This document shows, piece by piece, positions 11,767 through 22,967 of a DNA stretch of 64,000 bases; within the stretch, counting starts at the first letter, position 1; each line of letters begins with the position of its first letter. A program made the position numbers and the translations under genes. The stretch comes from Begonia masoniana (Eukaryota > Streptophyta > Magnoliopsida > Cucurbitales > Begoniaceae), in contig CM039508.1 of assembly GCA_022432975.1 (NCBI GenBank), positions 19,495,779 to 19,559,778 of the forward strand. The letters run 5' to 3'. A model generated the notes under the pieces. It was not told where the DNA came from and did no database searches. It worked only from the letters and a program-made list of their open reading frames with translations.

Positions 11767-12175
11767 GTGTTAGAATTCGGTGTGATCCGAATTCTAGTTG
11801 AACTGGGTCGGATTCGTATGTCAATATAAAATTTTATGATTTTTCTATATATTGATTTTTGAGTCGTAAAATACAATTGGATTTTGATTTTTGATCAATG
11901 AATTTCTTCTTTGTCCATTGTCTTTTCCGGAAGGATTTTCCACCTAATTTTGGTGTTCTTGTTTTTCTATGTCGTGTTAGAATTCGGTGTGATCCGAATT
12001 CTAGTTGAACGGGTCGGATTCGTATTCAATATAAAATTTTATGATTTTTCTATATATGATTTTTGAGTCGTAAAATACAATTGGATTTTGATTTTTGATC
12101 AATGAATTTCTTCTTTGTCCATTGTCTTTTCCGGAAGGATTTTCCACCTAATTTTGGTGTTCTTGTTTTTCTATG
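11767..12175. repeat. Tandem duplication, two ~204-bp copies
   Basis: Copies at 11767-11971 and 11974-12175 both start GTGTTAGAATTCGG and end CTTGTTTTTCTATG. They differ only by a few 1-2 base indels, so the duplication is recent. Confidence 0.95.
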
Positions 12176-13276
12176 TTTTTTTTTTTTTTCCAATTTTGAG
12201 TTCAATTTTCAACAGCTTGGAAAGAAGATTAGGCCTGGATGAGAGTGGATTGGATCAAGGCTTGTTGATGAGAAGCTGACGATAATAGGTGAGCATTACG
12301 AATGGAAGGTACAAGTATAATTTAACCATATAACAACGACGTTTGGACACTTAACCTCTCTACACATTGTTGTAATTCTCAGTTAAAAGAAGAATCTTTG
12401 TAACTTTTTATTTATCTTTGTGAAATAAACCTCTTAGAACCAATAAAGTTATATAAAATCGGCCTTTTTGATTGTTAGATGTAATTTGCAAGCAATCTTG
12501 CATTCTAAGCTATAATTTTAGTGGGAGTGTTGGGACTTTGTCGTGTTGTGAATTGAAGTTTGCATGTTGTTTTCAAACAGATTTCAATGTTTCTGTCAGC
12601 AAAAGTAGTTAAGCTTCTTGTCTATTTAACATTATTTATGCTGCCTTCTTTAATTCTTGTCTCATCTTTTATTTGAGTATTATGGATGCATTACAACATA
12701 AGAAATGGGTAGGTTAGGGAAGATGAATGAAAGACAGTAATCGCTGTCACAGGACCTAAATATTTATGCGTCTTATTTTTTAACACAATTTATTCTTTCG
12801 AATTTGTTAGTGTAGTGCCGTTATTCTGTCAATCGATGAATAAAATAATTTTTATATTAGCATAAGAACTATAAATTACACTCCTAAATAGGTTTTTTGG
12901 TTTCAATAAATATAAATGATAAGTTATTTGAAAATATATATCTACTTTAATTCTAGATTTTGAAGTGACGTTTGTGTACCTACCAAAATTAGGTCATGTT
13001 TTCCATTATATTGTTGAACTACATGGCATTATCATACCCTATTTTTATTTAATTTTCAAGATTATACTAAACCCATTCATGTGTAACTCTATTTTACCTA
13101 AGCTATTCACAAAGTTTGAGTAAAACTTCACTACAAAAAGAAATAAATAAATAAAAATATTGCAATATTAATTACAAAATATATCAATGACAAATGTACC
13201 AAGGGCTGGAGAGAAAGATGAGCAACAAAAACACTGCTTGACAAGTGACCACCGTCCACCAACCGACCATGCTTTG
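12176..13276. other. AT-rich noncoding sequence upstream of the zinc-ribbon gene
   Basis: A poly-T run lies at 12176-12190. No coding region or mobile-element ends recognised. Confidence 0.6.
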
Positions 13277-13285
13277 CATAAATAG
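13277..13285 (+). promoter_or_regulatory. Probable TATA box of the zinc-ribbon gene
   Basis: CATAAATAG lies about 90 bp upstream of the ATG at 13370, which leaves room for a short 5' leader. Confidence 0.5.
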
Positions 13286-13369
13286 TCCAAAAATGTGTTG
13301 GTCGGAAAAGTATAGTTCTGGATCAAGAAAAAAGCTGTGCGAGAAAATTGAAGGCGGGGGGGGAGGAAA

Positions 13370-13573
13370 ATGAGGTGGGAGAGCGTGTGTGAGAAGGACG
13401 AGAAGGAGCTGGGGAGGCAGCCCGCTTCCGGAGAATGCCCTCACTGCGGCGGCAAAGTGGAAGCCATTGATGTCGAACGAAGGTCCTGGTTCTGTTTTCT
13501 TCCTCTTTGCTTCAACGTCAAGAGAAAGTATTCTTGTTCTTTCTGCTCCAAACGTTTGGAACTGAACCAGTAG
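13370..13573 (+). CDS. Small zinc-ribbon protein, 67 aa, plant-conserved, function unknown
   Basis: A single-exon frame of 67 codons starting MRWESVCEKDEKELGRQ. Two CxxC pairs, CPHCGG (about residues 23-28) and CSFCSKR (about 55-61), flank a hydrophobic block (WFCFLPLCFNVKRKY). That spacing is what zinc-ribbon-type small proteins show. I recall near-identical short plant proteins starting with the same ESVCEKDEK motif, so it is probably a real, intact host gene. The ATG is the first in the frame and a TATA-like element lies 90 bp upstream. No signal peptide or membrane segment is obvious, and its biochemical role is not known to me. The MULE begins 296 bp past its stop, so that element inserted in its 3' flank. 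Confidence 0.8.
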   Translation: MRWESVCEKDEKELGRQPASGECPHCGGKVEAIDVERRSWFCFLPLCFNVKRKYSCSFCSKRLELNQ

Positions 13574-13868
13574 TTTATCATCTCTCCCTCTCTTCTTTTT
13601 CTTCTTCTTCATCTGCTGCAAAACCCTCTCTCTAAAAGGGTAGTGGGAATTCTCTGTAATTATATGATTTCTGACAGATGCTTAGGATTCTGGTTGATAA
13701 TGCGAAATGGGTCTTGAATTGGTTGACGAACTCCATCTATGATTTATGAAGATGAAATCTGTATTTTCATTTTCCTAATTTCTAATTTTTAGACTCTGTG
13801 ACATCTATAATGCTTATTTTATTTAATATATAGATCAATTATTGACTTGATCATTTTGATTTCTCAAA

Positions 13869-14243
13869 GAATAAATTCTAAAAAAAACCCTGAAATATGG
13901 GTATTTCTCGAAAAAAACCTCAAACTAAAGTCGTCTCAGTCAAAACCTCAAATTTTTAAAAAATGTCAAAATGAACCCTGACGGGGGCCCGCATGCCCCC
14001 GAATTCAAATTCAGGGGGCCAAGTTCATTTCGCAGCCCCCTGCATGGCAAATTCGCCTCTTACGTGTGCTGCACGCCCATCTATTCGGCGAGCCGAATAC
14101 CAATCGCGGCCCCCCGCACGCCACGGGGGGAAGATGCGGGGGCCTTTGGCCCTCGCTCACGTGCACTGCACGCAAACCCAATTCGAGGGCACGTGCAATG
14201 CACGTGAAAACATTTCGGGGGGCTATACATCTGGCTCGGCCCC
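13869..14243 (+). repeat. Left terminal inverted repeat of the MULE
   Basis: It begins GAATAAATTC, whereas the right end reads GGGTAAATTC outward. After about 100 AT-rich bases it becomes very GC-rich, with recurrent GGGGGGCC/GGCCCCCC words and CACGTGC-type motifs, and it matches the complement of 27600-27974. Confidence 0.93.
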
Positions 14244-14255
14244 CCGAATGTCAAT

Positions 14256-14280
14256 CCACAGATCAATAATTGATCTGTGG
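14256..14280. repeat. 25-bp perfect palindrome just inside the left MULE TIR
   Basis: Arms CCACAGATCAAT and ATTGATCTGTGG surround one central base. The right side of the element has no equivalent, since homology between the TIRs stops just before it. Confidence 0.9.
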
Positions 14281-14788
14281 ATGGACGTGCGGGGGGATGC
14301 ATAAGATGTTCGGCCCCCCGCATTAATTATTTTACACGACGCGAGGGCCGCGTCGATACATCGGGGGGCCAAACTCCTTATTATTTAAGGAGCTCCGCCC
14401 TCCATTCGAAGAAATTATCGAAATTTCTCAAGAAAATTTTCTTTGCGCAATCTAATTTTCTCTGTTTTAGCAAGGACGATGAATTTTGATCCAGATAGAT
14501 GGTTCAAATTAGACGAGGAAGTAGATAGTGATGCCGAAATGAATTTGTATCTGGACGAGAGTCCTCCACATGGTGATTGTAACGTCCCCTAATTCTTAAG
14601 CCTTAAAATCCCCGTAAACCTTTTTTTTTCTTTCTACACATTAAGTAAATTTTGACTTTAATAACTTTAAATCGAAGTCTAAGTCGTTGAAATCGCGTGC
14701 AAATCATTTAAAGAAATAATATTTAAAATAAAACTTCAGAAAACAATTGGAAAAAGGGCAAAATCGCCCGAACAGCAAATTAACATAG

Positions 14789-14969
14789 GCGATCGATTGC
14801 CCCTTCATGAGGCGATCGATCGCCCCTTCAATAGCCGATCGATCAGCTGAAACAGCCGATCGATCGGCCAGCGTTCTGTTTCCAGAACGCCTTGGCCAGT
14901 GGGGGCACCGATCGATCGCCCTCACTAGCGATCGATCGGCACACTCTCTGGATTTTGAAATCCAGAGAG
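14789..14969. repeat. LTR hairpin and CGATCGATCG cluster in the solo LTR
   Basis: At least six CGATCGATC-type palindromes lie beside an inverted repeat with arms CTCTCTGGATT and AATCCAGAGAG (14944-14969). It is the same module as in copy A, in opposite orientation. Confidence 0.85.
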
Positions 14970-17001
14970 CTGCCATCCATTCTTCGTTTTCCTTTCGTTC
15001 CACCAGCATACTTCACACCTCTAGCTTCTCCCCCTTCGATTTTCTCTACATCAAACTACAATAAAACACTTTCATCACAAAACCCTTCAACCCGCACATT
15101 TTTCTCCAAACTAACAATCGCTTAAACCGACTTGATACATACTTGAAAACAGAATAGAATTTCACGAAAACGAACTGCGTGAGTCGGTTTGAAAACTAAC
15201 CATATCCTTACGAATTTCAAACTCCCAAGCAGTTTCAGTATACTTCCGAATCAAAACATCACTTCCTATACGTTCATATACCCTAACATTAACATCACAA
15301 CTTATCATTTCATACATTTTCCATAAAACTATCCAGAAAACGTCATCAACCTAACATAACCATTTCGTACAATTTCCATTCAACCTACCCAAAATACCTA
15401 TACTCGGATTCCCACGGGTCAAAATCGCGTCGACTGATCAGCACACTCCCACGAGCACCCTTCTTCAACTTGCGTGTTCATTTAACGGAGGAACGCCCTC
15501 CTCACCTGTATCGGGTTCACCTACACCATAGAGACACCTATGAGAATAAATTTCAGTAAATTCTACGTAAGTGACAATGCATGAACATGTATATGCAATT
15601 TTCATAAACTTTCGTGCATTCATTCATTTATCAGTTCGTGTTAGTCGTCACATTTCAATCGTCTCATTTCAGTCGTCTTAGTCGTCTCATTTTAGTCGTC
15701 TTAGCCATCCCATTTTTGTCGTCTCTTTAAGTCATCACATTTCATTTTCTTTCGTGAAATCCATGTATAAATCCATTTTTCATGACATTTGTAAAATGAT
15801 GATGCATGACAGTAAAAGCGTAACATAAACATACATCGTGCGTACCATCAAAACAATACAAACACAACCTATAAAACAACTAACTCTAAACTACCCAATC
15901 AAAACATATAAACATAAATATCACCAAATAATCCTCAACATCAAAACTCGTCATATGGTGTATGCCAATCGGTCACAGTAAGTCACGAGAACTTACCTCG
16001 CGTCCTTAGCAAAACACGCTAAGAGTCCAAAACGCCTTAGTCTCGTCAATTCAGACAACCTAATAATAAATAGAAGTTCATAATATAAACTTCAAGCATC
16101 AATTAAAAATCTCGGAATTGCACAACTTTCTACTTAACTTCATCTAACCATCAATAGGACAATTTAACACAAGACAAACCAATTCAGCATAGTAAACTTC
16201 CAACTTGAAACCAAAAATATAACTAAGGTATTTGAATAAAACCTTATACCTCAACCTTATATTCCCAGCCAATCAGTTTTGAGTCACATTCACACCAACA
16301 ATTTAATTCAACCTCTTAAATAGCTCGAAGTTCATTCAACTAACAAAACTCAACAATTTTTCTTCAATATTCTCGGATTTGGCCCTTAAAATTGGCTTAA
16401 CTTTAAATCTCAATAACTCCCTCAATTCTTATCCGTTTTCAACGATTCAACATGTTTTGGAAACCTCATTATGTCTATTTTAACATGGTGAAAGCCATTT
16501 ATCAAAAAACCAAACTCGATAAATGGCAAAAATTCGAAGACCAGAACTGCCCTCAAAATTTTCTTTAAAATTTTGCCCTAACTTTGAAAATTCATAAATT
16601 TTTCTAAAAATATCAAAACGACTTGATTCCAAAGGTTATGGCTTCCTTAAATTGTCTAATATAACATGCCAAAACAGTTTTTAAAATAGAAGTCGATAGA
16701 TTTGCCAAAAATTGAGAAACCCGAAACTGCCCTACACATAACCCAAATTTCCAGTTTTTGTGAAACTTTCAACCAACTTCAAAATTTCACAACAATTCCA
16801 ATTTAAATCCGAATTCGATAATTCCAAATGTCATGTAAACCTTAGGGAGTCTAGTTTCTAATAGCCAAATCCATTTTAAAACCCAACATCAATAGCCTAG
16901 CCGAATTTCACAAAAAAACAGAGACTTCTCCCAAAATTTTCCAGATTTCATAATGCATCAACAAATCTTTACACCTTAACCAATACTATCACACATATGC
17001 T

Positions 17002-17462
17002 TTTCTAATATGTTAAAGCATCGATTAGAAGGAGAAAAACAGCAAGGAAACTCAACATTTTCGTGCTTCCCTATAATCTCTACAAAACCCTAACTTAAAC
17101 TTTCTCAAAACTCATCCATACCCACACCAATATCTTCCTCTAATTTAGAAAACTAAATACCCATTAGAAATCAAAGAAAACTAACCTTAATCTGAAGAAA
17201 ATGGAGAGGAATCACCGGAGAGGGGAGCTCTCTTGCCTGCTGCCTCCGCCTAGAGAGAGAAAAGAAAGAGGGAAATGGCTTTTTAGCCTTTCCCACGTAA
17301 AGCACCCCCTTTTTCACCTTTTAATCCCTTCATTTTTCTAATATGTTAAAGCATCGATTAGAAGGAGAAAAACAGCAAGGAAACTCAACATTTTCGTGCT
17401 TCCCTATAATCTCTACAAAACCCTAACTTAAACTTTCTCAAACTCATCCATACCCACACCAT
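17002..17462. repeat. Internal direct duplication in the solo LTR (two ~129-bp copies)
   Basis: 17002-17131 and 17334-17462 both run from TTTTCTAATATG to CATACCCACACCA with almost no differences. The second copy interrupts AT-rich LTR sequence about 200 bp after the first. Confidence 0.93.
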
Positions 17463-18481
17463 TTTTATTCAAAGTTACTTTTATGCCCTTGCTTAATTAA
17501 ACCTTAAACTTAACAATTAATTCACTCACTCTTCTTTCATTAAATTTACTCACTTTCACCCCATTTCTTTTATTTACTTTCTCACCAATTATCTCTACCG
17601 TTTTTTTTTTTAATTTCATTTCATTAAATTTACTCATTAATCCAAATATTCACGATCACTTCATTTCCACAATATAAAATTCCCGTACATTCGTACAAAT
17701 CGAACCGCTAAATTCTCGGGTGCTACAGTGATGATGGCTCGGATGAAAATGAACAAATACCGGTGTGTTCGACATCCAGAACTCTAGACGATCAGCTGCG
17801 AACACCGGTTATGTCGGACGATGATGAGGTAGAAAGCATTTAGGTAAGGGAAGAAATTCATATGAAATTTTTTGTTACTAAAGAATATGCAACTTTAAAA
17901 GAGCTGAAAGATGAAATAAAAAATTATTCTGTAAAACACGGATTAGGGATATGATTAAGTAAAAGTGAAAGTAGCCGATTGATGGCGAAGTGTTCAGCTG
18001 GGTGTGAGTGACATTTGCATGCCTCACAGAAGCAAGCTGAGCAAACCTTTCAAATAAAGGCTTTGGTCGATACTCACTGTTGTGCCAGAATAGTTGAGAA
18101 TAGACACGTTAGTGCAAAATGGGTGGCAAACAATTATCTGGTGAGGTTCAAAAGTCACCCTAGGTGGGACCTATCTTCCATTGTAGAGACAGTGAGGATG
18201 GACCACAGATGTCATATCACACCTAGTCTTGCCAGAAGAGCTAGAAACATTGTTCTCACACTTAACGAAGGCAAGGTTGATGAACAGTACAAGTTAATAT
18301 GGTCTTACAAAGCCGAAATACATAGAACAAATCTGAGGATCGCTTTCGAAGTGCATATTTATGATGCGGGGGACACATTAGTGTGCCAAAGAGTGTATAT
18401 GTGTTTGACCGCTTGCAAGGCGGGTTTGTTACAGTTTTGTCGCCGAGTTATCTGTTTGGATAGCTGTAACGACCCCTTTTC

Positions 18482-19698
18482 TGATACACCTTGGATCCCG
18501 ATGATCAATGCACATCGAGGTAAGTTCACCTATTATTATATTTCTATCAAAGTTTGTTGATTGTGTAGGTGATTTCCGTATAAAAATTTGGAATGGTCAA
18601 ATGCAAGAATCAAAAGTTGGATGCTCATTGAAACATTTCGTCCTGCAGCTGTTGTGCATACACGAAGAATCATCAAAGGAAAATTACAAGCCAAATGGGT
18701 GATTGAAGAAGTCTACAATTGAAGAAGCAATTAAGCCCAAGAAGAAAGACCCAATTCCAATTGAAGCCCACAAGTGAAGGAGCTTTGGCTGAAGGTTGCC
18801 CACAATCAATGAACCTCCGGCTGAAGGCCTCACGACGAAGCAGCATTGCACGCATCTGGTCACGAGCAAAATCAACACCGTGATGTGCGCGCACGAGGCC
18901 GAAGCGTTGAACACTCCAATGGCTAGTTTGGCCGACACTCCAACGACTCTTTTGAGCCTTCTCGTATGTTCCTTTTCTCTTTTCTTTCCTTCTGTAACCA
19001 TCGATCTCCAGAGGCTATAAGGTCCTGCTCTGAACATTTGTAACCCAATTTTTGAACTTTGGAATATTTGGAAATCAATTGAAGTTTCTTCAATTTGCCG
19101 AAGTGATCGGCGTAGTTCTTCACGGTCACTCCCCCGGGAGGGTGGATCCCGTTTTACGACCACCAAGTTATGGGTATTGGTGGCTTGATTCCGCCATCCT
19201 CGCTCGAAGCCGTTCCAGTAGGGTGGAACACAAAGGTGGATGGATACCCAAGTCCGTGGCCGCGTGCATGCCTTCGTCGCTGAAGGAGCTATCTCTGGAA
19301 GGTGCCTCAAGTTGCCTTCCAAGCTGGTTAAGGATTCTTCACCTCCATTCATTGGTGCTGTCTAAGGTAGAAACATAAGCTGTTTCTCAGTGCACGCTGG
19401 GCTTTTCTCCATTTGCTGGAAGACTTTTTCATGGAGGCGTCTTCATTCCCGTGAGGTGCTCAGGTTACCAAATGGCCGCGGCAAATGGTCCCCTTCGTCA
19501 TTCCAGAAGCTCCCTCGTCCCTCTCTGAGGACGAGGCACAAGTGGGTTACCTTCCCACAGGTAATTCACTTCACATCACTTCACTCCATTACGTGTCTTC
19601 TATTTTTGTCGTTGTCTGTTCTGTTTTGTTTGTCGTCTTTTGCTTCCGCTAACGTTATAGGTCCGATGTTGATTTGCCACGGGTCTCGGAGTATAACA
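18482..19698 (+). mobile_element. Solo LTR (1217 bp) nested in the Cassandra 3' LTR
   Basis: Ends TGATACACC and GTATAACA are flanked by TTTTC (18477-18481) and TTTTT (19699-19703). It shares blocks such as CTAAGGTAGAAACA, GTTTCTCAGTG and AG|GTAATTCAC with the minus-strand LTR at 58038-59393. An intron-like donor CACAG|GTAATTCAC (19560) and acceptor GTTATAG|GTCC (19660) match that LTR. No internal region is present. Confidence 0.8.
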
Positions 19699-19759
19699 TT
19701 TTTCCAACAAGATATTGTTAGCTTTGGGGATTGGGCCGTAGCCCAATATCCTCCCCTTA

Positions 19760-19869
19760 CGACTTTGTTTGGCCAGGACTTCCCAGTCGGTCACCCAACC
19801 TGGCACTACTCTCGTCGAAGCACTTTTTAACTTCAGAGTTCTTATAGGATCCATTGTCAATTGTACTCC
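19760..19869 (-). ncRNA. 5S rRNA-like domain, Cassandra 3' LTR
   Basis: On the minus strand it reads through CTCTGAAGTTAAAAAGTGCT, then GGTTGGGTGACC and CTGGGAAGTCCTGG. These correspond to the 5S rRNA internal promoter region (A box to C box). The 5' and 3' ends of 5S rRNA are not conserved, so it is not a ribosomal gene. Confidence 0.85.
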
Positions 19870-20204
19870 AAAATGCGTCTTGCTATCTTGCGAGGGTCTC
19901 TTTACATATATTTCATTTCTACATACTTTCCCAAGCGAAGTGGGATTGCTTTTTTACGACCCGTCACCTTCTGGTTCGCCCGCGCAGACGTACCGCCATT
20001 CGGGTTCCAGTTCGTGCAGCCATCGTACACATACTTACACATCCGGGTCATCACAATCACCCCCCCCCCCTCGGGGGCCCAACGTCCTCGTTGGCCACAT
20101 TTTTGGTTGGGTACAGGCTCTGATACCATTTGTAACGACCCCTTTTTCCAGCAAGATATTGTCCGCTCTGGGGATTGGGCCGTAGCCCAATATCCTCCCC
20201 TTAC

Positions 20205-20313
20205 GGCTTTGTTTGGCGAGGACTTCCCAGTCGGTCACCCAACCTGGTACTACTCTCGCCGAAGCACTTTTTAACTTCGGAGTTCTTATGGGATCCGTTG
20301 TCAATTGTGCTCC
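20205..20313 (-). ncRNA. 5S rRNA-like domain, Cassandra 5' LTR
   Basis: GGATCCCATAAGAACTCCGA, AGTTAAAAAGTGCTTCGGCG, AGAGTAGTACCAGG, TTGGGTGACC and CTGGGAAGTCCTCG appear in 5S order. The A box carries AAA where plant 5S has GC, a change common to both LTRs. It might still recruit RNA polymerase III. Confidence 0.9.
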
Positions 20314-21770
20314 AAAACGCGTCTTGCTATCTTGGGAGGGTCTCTTTACATATGTTTCATTTTCACATACTTTCCCAAGCGATATGAGATTGTGACGACC
20401 CCATTTTTACGACCCGTCACCTTCTGGTTCGCCCGCGCGAACGTACCGTCATCCGGGTTCCGGTTTGTGCAACCATCGTACACATACTTACACATCCGGG
20501 TCATCACAATGACTGTCACTTGAAGGGCTCCTGTCCTGGATAATTACTGACAGCCGTTAGTATTGACGCGAACGATGGAATATATCCCGTCATTGTTGCC
20601 AACGTCGAAAAAGAAACCGAGGAAACATGGATGTGATTTTTGAAACATTTGAAGGCAGACCTGTACACTGAAGATGGAGACGGATGGACGATTGTTTCAG
20701 ATCGACAAAAAGGTATGTTGTTTAATTAAATTAGTTATGGTGTAATTAAGGTGTGTAACTAACTTTGTTTTAATATCAGGGCTTGAGGAATGCCGTGGAT
20801 GAGGAATTAAGTGAAGCTGAACACCGCTTTTGCCTGCGGCACGTGTACCCAACTTTAAAGGGCTATTTCGGGGCAAAACATATAGAGAAGCGATGTGGAA
20901 GGCAGCTAGGGCACCCATAAGAGCTCATTTCAATTTAGAAATGAGGAAATTACAAAGGCTCAGCACCGCTACCCACAAATGGCTTCAAGGAGAAGAGCCT
21001 AGATATTGAGCTAGTCATGCCTTCTCTCCGATTCCCAAGTGCGATATTGGCTTAAACAATTTGTGTGAGTCATTCAATGCACTTACATTGACTGCCAGAG
21101 ACAAACCGATCATTACATGTTCGAGACGATCCGAATGTACATGATGACTTGGATCATTAAAAAATTTGAGAAGATGGCGGGATTCACGACTCTCCTGTGT
21201 CCCCAAATATATAAAAAGATTGGGAAGCTCGCAGATGCAGCTGCAAATTGGTGCCCTACGCTCGGGGCAAGTTCACGATTTCAAGTGAGCAACGACAACG
21301 AACAATTCGGTGTCGACGTGAATACGTGGGAGTGATCCTGCACCTGGTGGACGCTTACTGAAATCCCTTGTGCCCATGCCATTTCATGCATATTTTTCTT
21401 GAGAGTGGAGCCGAAAAGTTACATACATCCATGCTATCATCAGGTGACATTTCTGCAGATGTACGCTAATTTTATTCAACCCATGAACGACCAATTAATG
21501 TAGCCAGATGTGCCAGGTATGGTGGAACTATTTCCACCAAAAAGATATCGCCAACCTGGTAGACCAAAGAAGACCAGAGTGCAAGATGCCGATGAGCCGT
21601 CAAGTTTGAGAGCTAGTAGGTGGAACTCAAGGATGTGGTGTTGTATCTGTCGGCAGTACGGGCACAATAGTCACACTTGTCCTAACCGAGGATCCACTTC
21701 AGGTACTGCTGCTTCCCAAGATACGTTTATGGGTTACAATACAAATGATGAGACACAAGTAGAGTTCTAA

Positions 21771-22006
21771 GTAGTTCGCTCATAAATACGTTGTCATTTT
21801 TTTTTAATATAGTTTTTATGCTATTGCAGGAATCTACGACGCGCGACCGAGGCAGAAGCAGAAGAAATTGACTGTTGTAATTTGTGTTGGATTTCATCTA
21901 CGTTAATATTATTTAAATTTTTTTTCACATTATAGTTGTTTAAATTAGTTTAAATAAATATTAATTATTTACATAAACAATTAGAACATACTTAGATTAG
22001 TTAAAA
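21771..22006. other. AT-rich 3' flank of the MULE transposase
   Basis: No coding signal; likely 3' UTR and spacer between the two convergent MULE genes. Confidence 0.6.
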
Positions 22007-22700
22007 ATATTAATTACTTACTTAAATAATCATTTAAATACAATAAGTAAGTTGAATAAAGTAATTAATACAGTACATTAATTACTTACTTAAATAATCA
22101 TTTAAATACAATAAGTAAGTTGAATAAAGTAATTAATTAATTGAAATTCATAACTTTATTTCAGTACATTAATTACTTACTTAAATAATCATTTAAATAC
22201 AATAAGTAAGTTGAATAAAGTAATTAATTAATTGAAATTCATAACTTTATTTCAGTACATTAATTACTTACTTAAATAATCATTTAAATACAATAAGTAA
22301 GTTGAATAAAGTAATTAATTAATTAATTGAAATTCATAACTTTATTTCAGTACATTAATTACTTACTTAAATAATCATTTAAATACAATAAGTAAGTTGA
22401 ATAAAGTAATTAATTAATTGAAATTCATAACTTTATTTCAGTACATTAATTACTTACTTAAATAATCATTTAAATACAATAAGTAAGTTGAATAAAGTAA
22501 TTAATTAATTAATTGAAATTCATAACTTTATTTCAATACATTAAATTTTTTTCACATTATAATTGTTTAAATAAATATTAATTACTTACTTAAATAATCA
22601 TTTAAATACAATAAGTAAGTTGAATAAAGTAATTAATTAATTATTTTATGCTTTGTATATTAATTAATTGAAATTCATAACTTTATTTCAGTACATTAAT
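22007..22700. repeat. AT-rich tandem repeat (about 6 units of ~65-105 bp) between the convergent MULE genes
   Basis: Units contain ATTAATTACTTACTTAAATA, AATACAATAAGTAAGTTGAA, TAAAGTAATTAATTAATTGA and CATAACTTTATTTCAGTACA. Copies are nearly identical at the left and degrade to the right. TTACTTA and TAAGTAA words inside each unit can pair with each other. Confidence 0.93.
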
Positions 22701-22967
22701 TACTTAATTAATTGGAATTCATAACCTGACTAAAGTAATTATATTAATTAAAATTTATTTATTACAAATTAATTTTGACACATTATTTTATTAATTTATT
22801 TACTAAAATATAATTTAGATACATTAATAATTTGAATAAATTAATTATGTAATTAATATATTTTTTTACATTAATCATTAATTTATTTGAATACATTAAT
22901 GATTTCATTGAAATAAATTAATTAATTTAAAAAAGTAAAAAAATTGGACAGAGTTTCGTTTGTTTTG

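Larger units (their letters stand above)
14578..17727 (-). mobile_element. Solo LTR (3150 bp, Ty3/gypsy, reversed) inside the MULE transposase
   Basis: Ends TGTAACGTCC and GGGTGCTACA are flanked by a perfect 5-bp duplication GTGAT (14573-14577 and 17728-17732). Excision restores the transposase frame. Orientation is taken from the shared LTR landmark GACCCGTGGG, which reads on the minus strand. On that strand it carries a donor-like CGAG|GTAAGT near 15991-16000 and an acceptor-like GGTGTAG|GTGAACC near 15519-15530. Confidence 0.95.
18465..20508 (-). mobile_element. Cassandra TRIM element (minus strand) carrying 5S rRNA sequence, with a nested solo LTR
   Basis: Read on the minus strand: an LTR (20508 to 20131, 378 bp), a 75-bp internal part with a tRNA-Met primer-binding site (20111-20129) and a G-rich polypurine tract (20056-20073), then a second LTR (20055 to 18465) split by another LTR at 18482-19698. 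The LTR ends are TGTGATGACC and GGGTCGTTACA. Each LTR holds a block matching plant 5S rRNA, the defining feature of Cassandra. No protein is encoded. The insertion lies directly after the first catalytic Asp codon region of the MULE transposase. Flanks ATAGC and ATGAC are a mutated duplication. Confidence 0.9.
14479..21770 (+). pseudogene. MULE transposase (mudrA-like), broken by insertions and stops
   Basis: The likely start is the ATG at 14479 (MNFDPDRWF). Exon material continues at 17733-18464 and 20514-21770 once a solo LTR and a Cassandra element are removed. Recognisable parts in order: an N-terminal DNA-binding region ending in a Cys/His motif (KCSAGCE, HLHASQ); the first catalytic Asp in VICLDSC/HLKG, split by the Cassandra insertion; the second Asp in IVSDRQKG; and NAVDEELSEAEHRFCLRHVY. 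A 67-bp GT-AG intron lies at 20713-20779. A SWIM-type zinc finger follows (PCAHAISC, near 21366-21389), whose first Cys is replaced by a stop, then a C-terminal knuckle CCICRQYGHNSHTC (near 21640). In-frame stops near 17841, 17954 and 18010, and several after 20530, show it is dead. Confidence 0.9.

Noticed and set aside
13971..14323. Several open frames in the left MULE TIR, and their mirror images at 27524-27871
   Set aside because: GC-rich TIR sequence is open in many frames; the frames appear in complementary form in the other TIR and have no protein features.
18684..19352. A 222-codon minus-strand open frame
   Set aside because: It spans solo-LTR sequence in the wrong orientation, has no recognisable domain and is not kept in the related LTR at 58038-59393.
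20205..20313. A genuine 5S rRNA gene
   Set aside because: Both ends of 5S rRNA are missing or altered, and the block lies inside an LTR with primer-binding site and purine tract, as in Cassandra.
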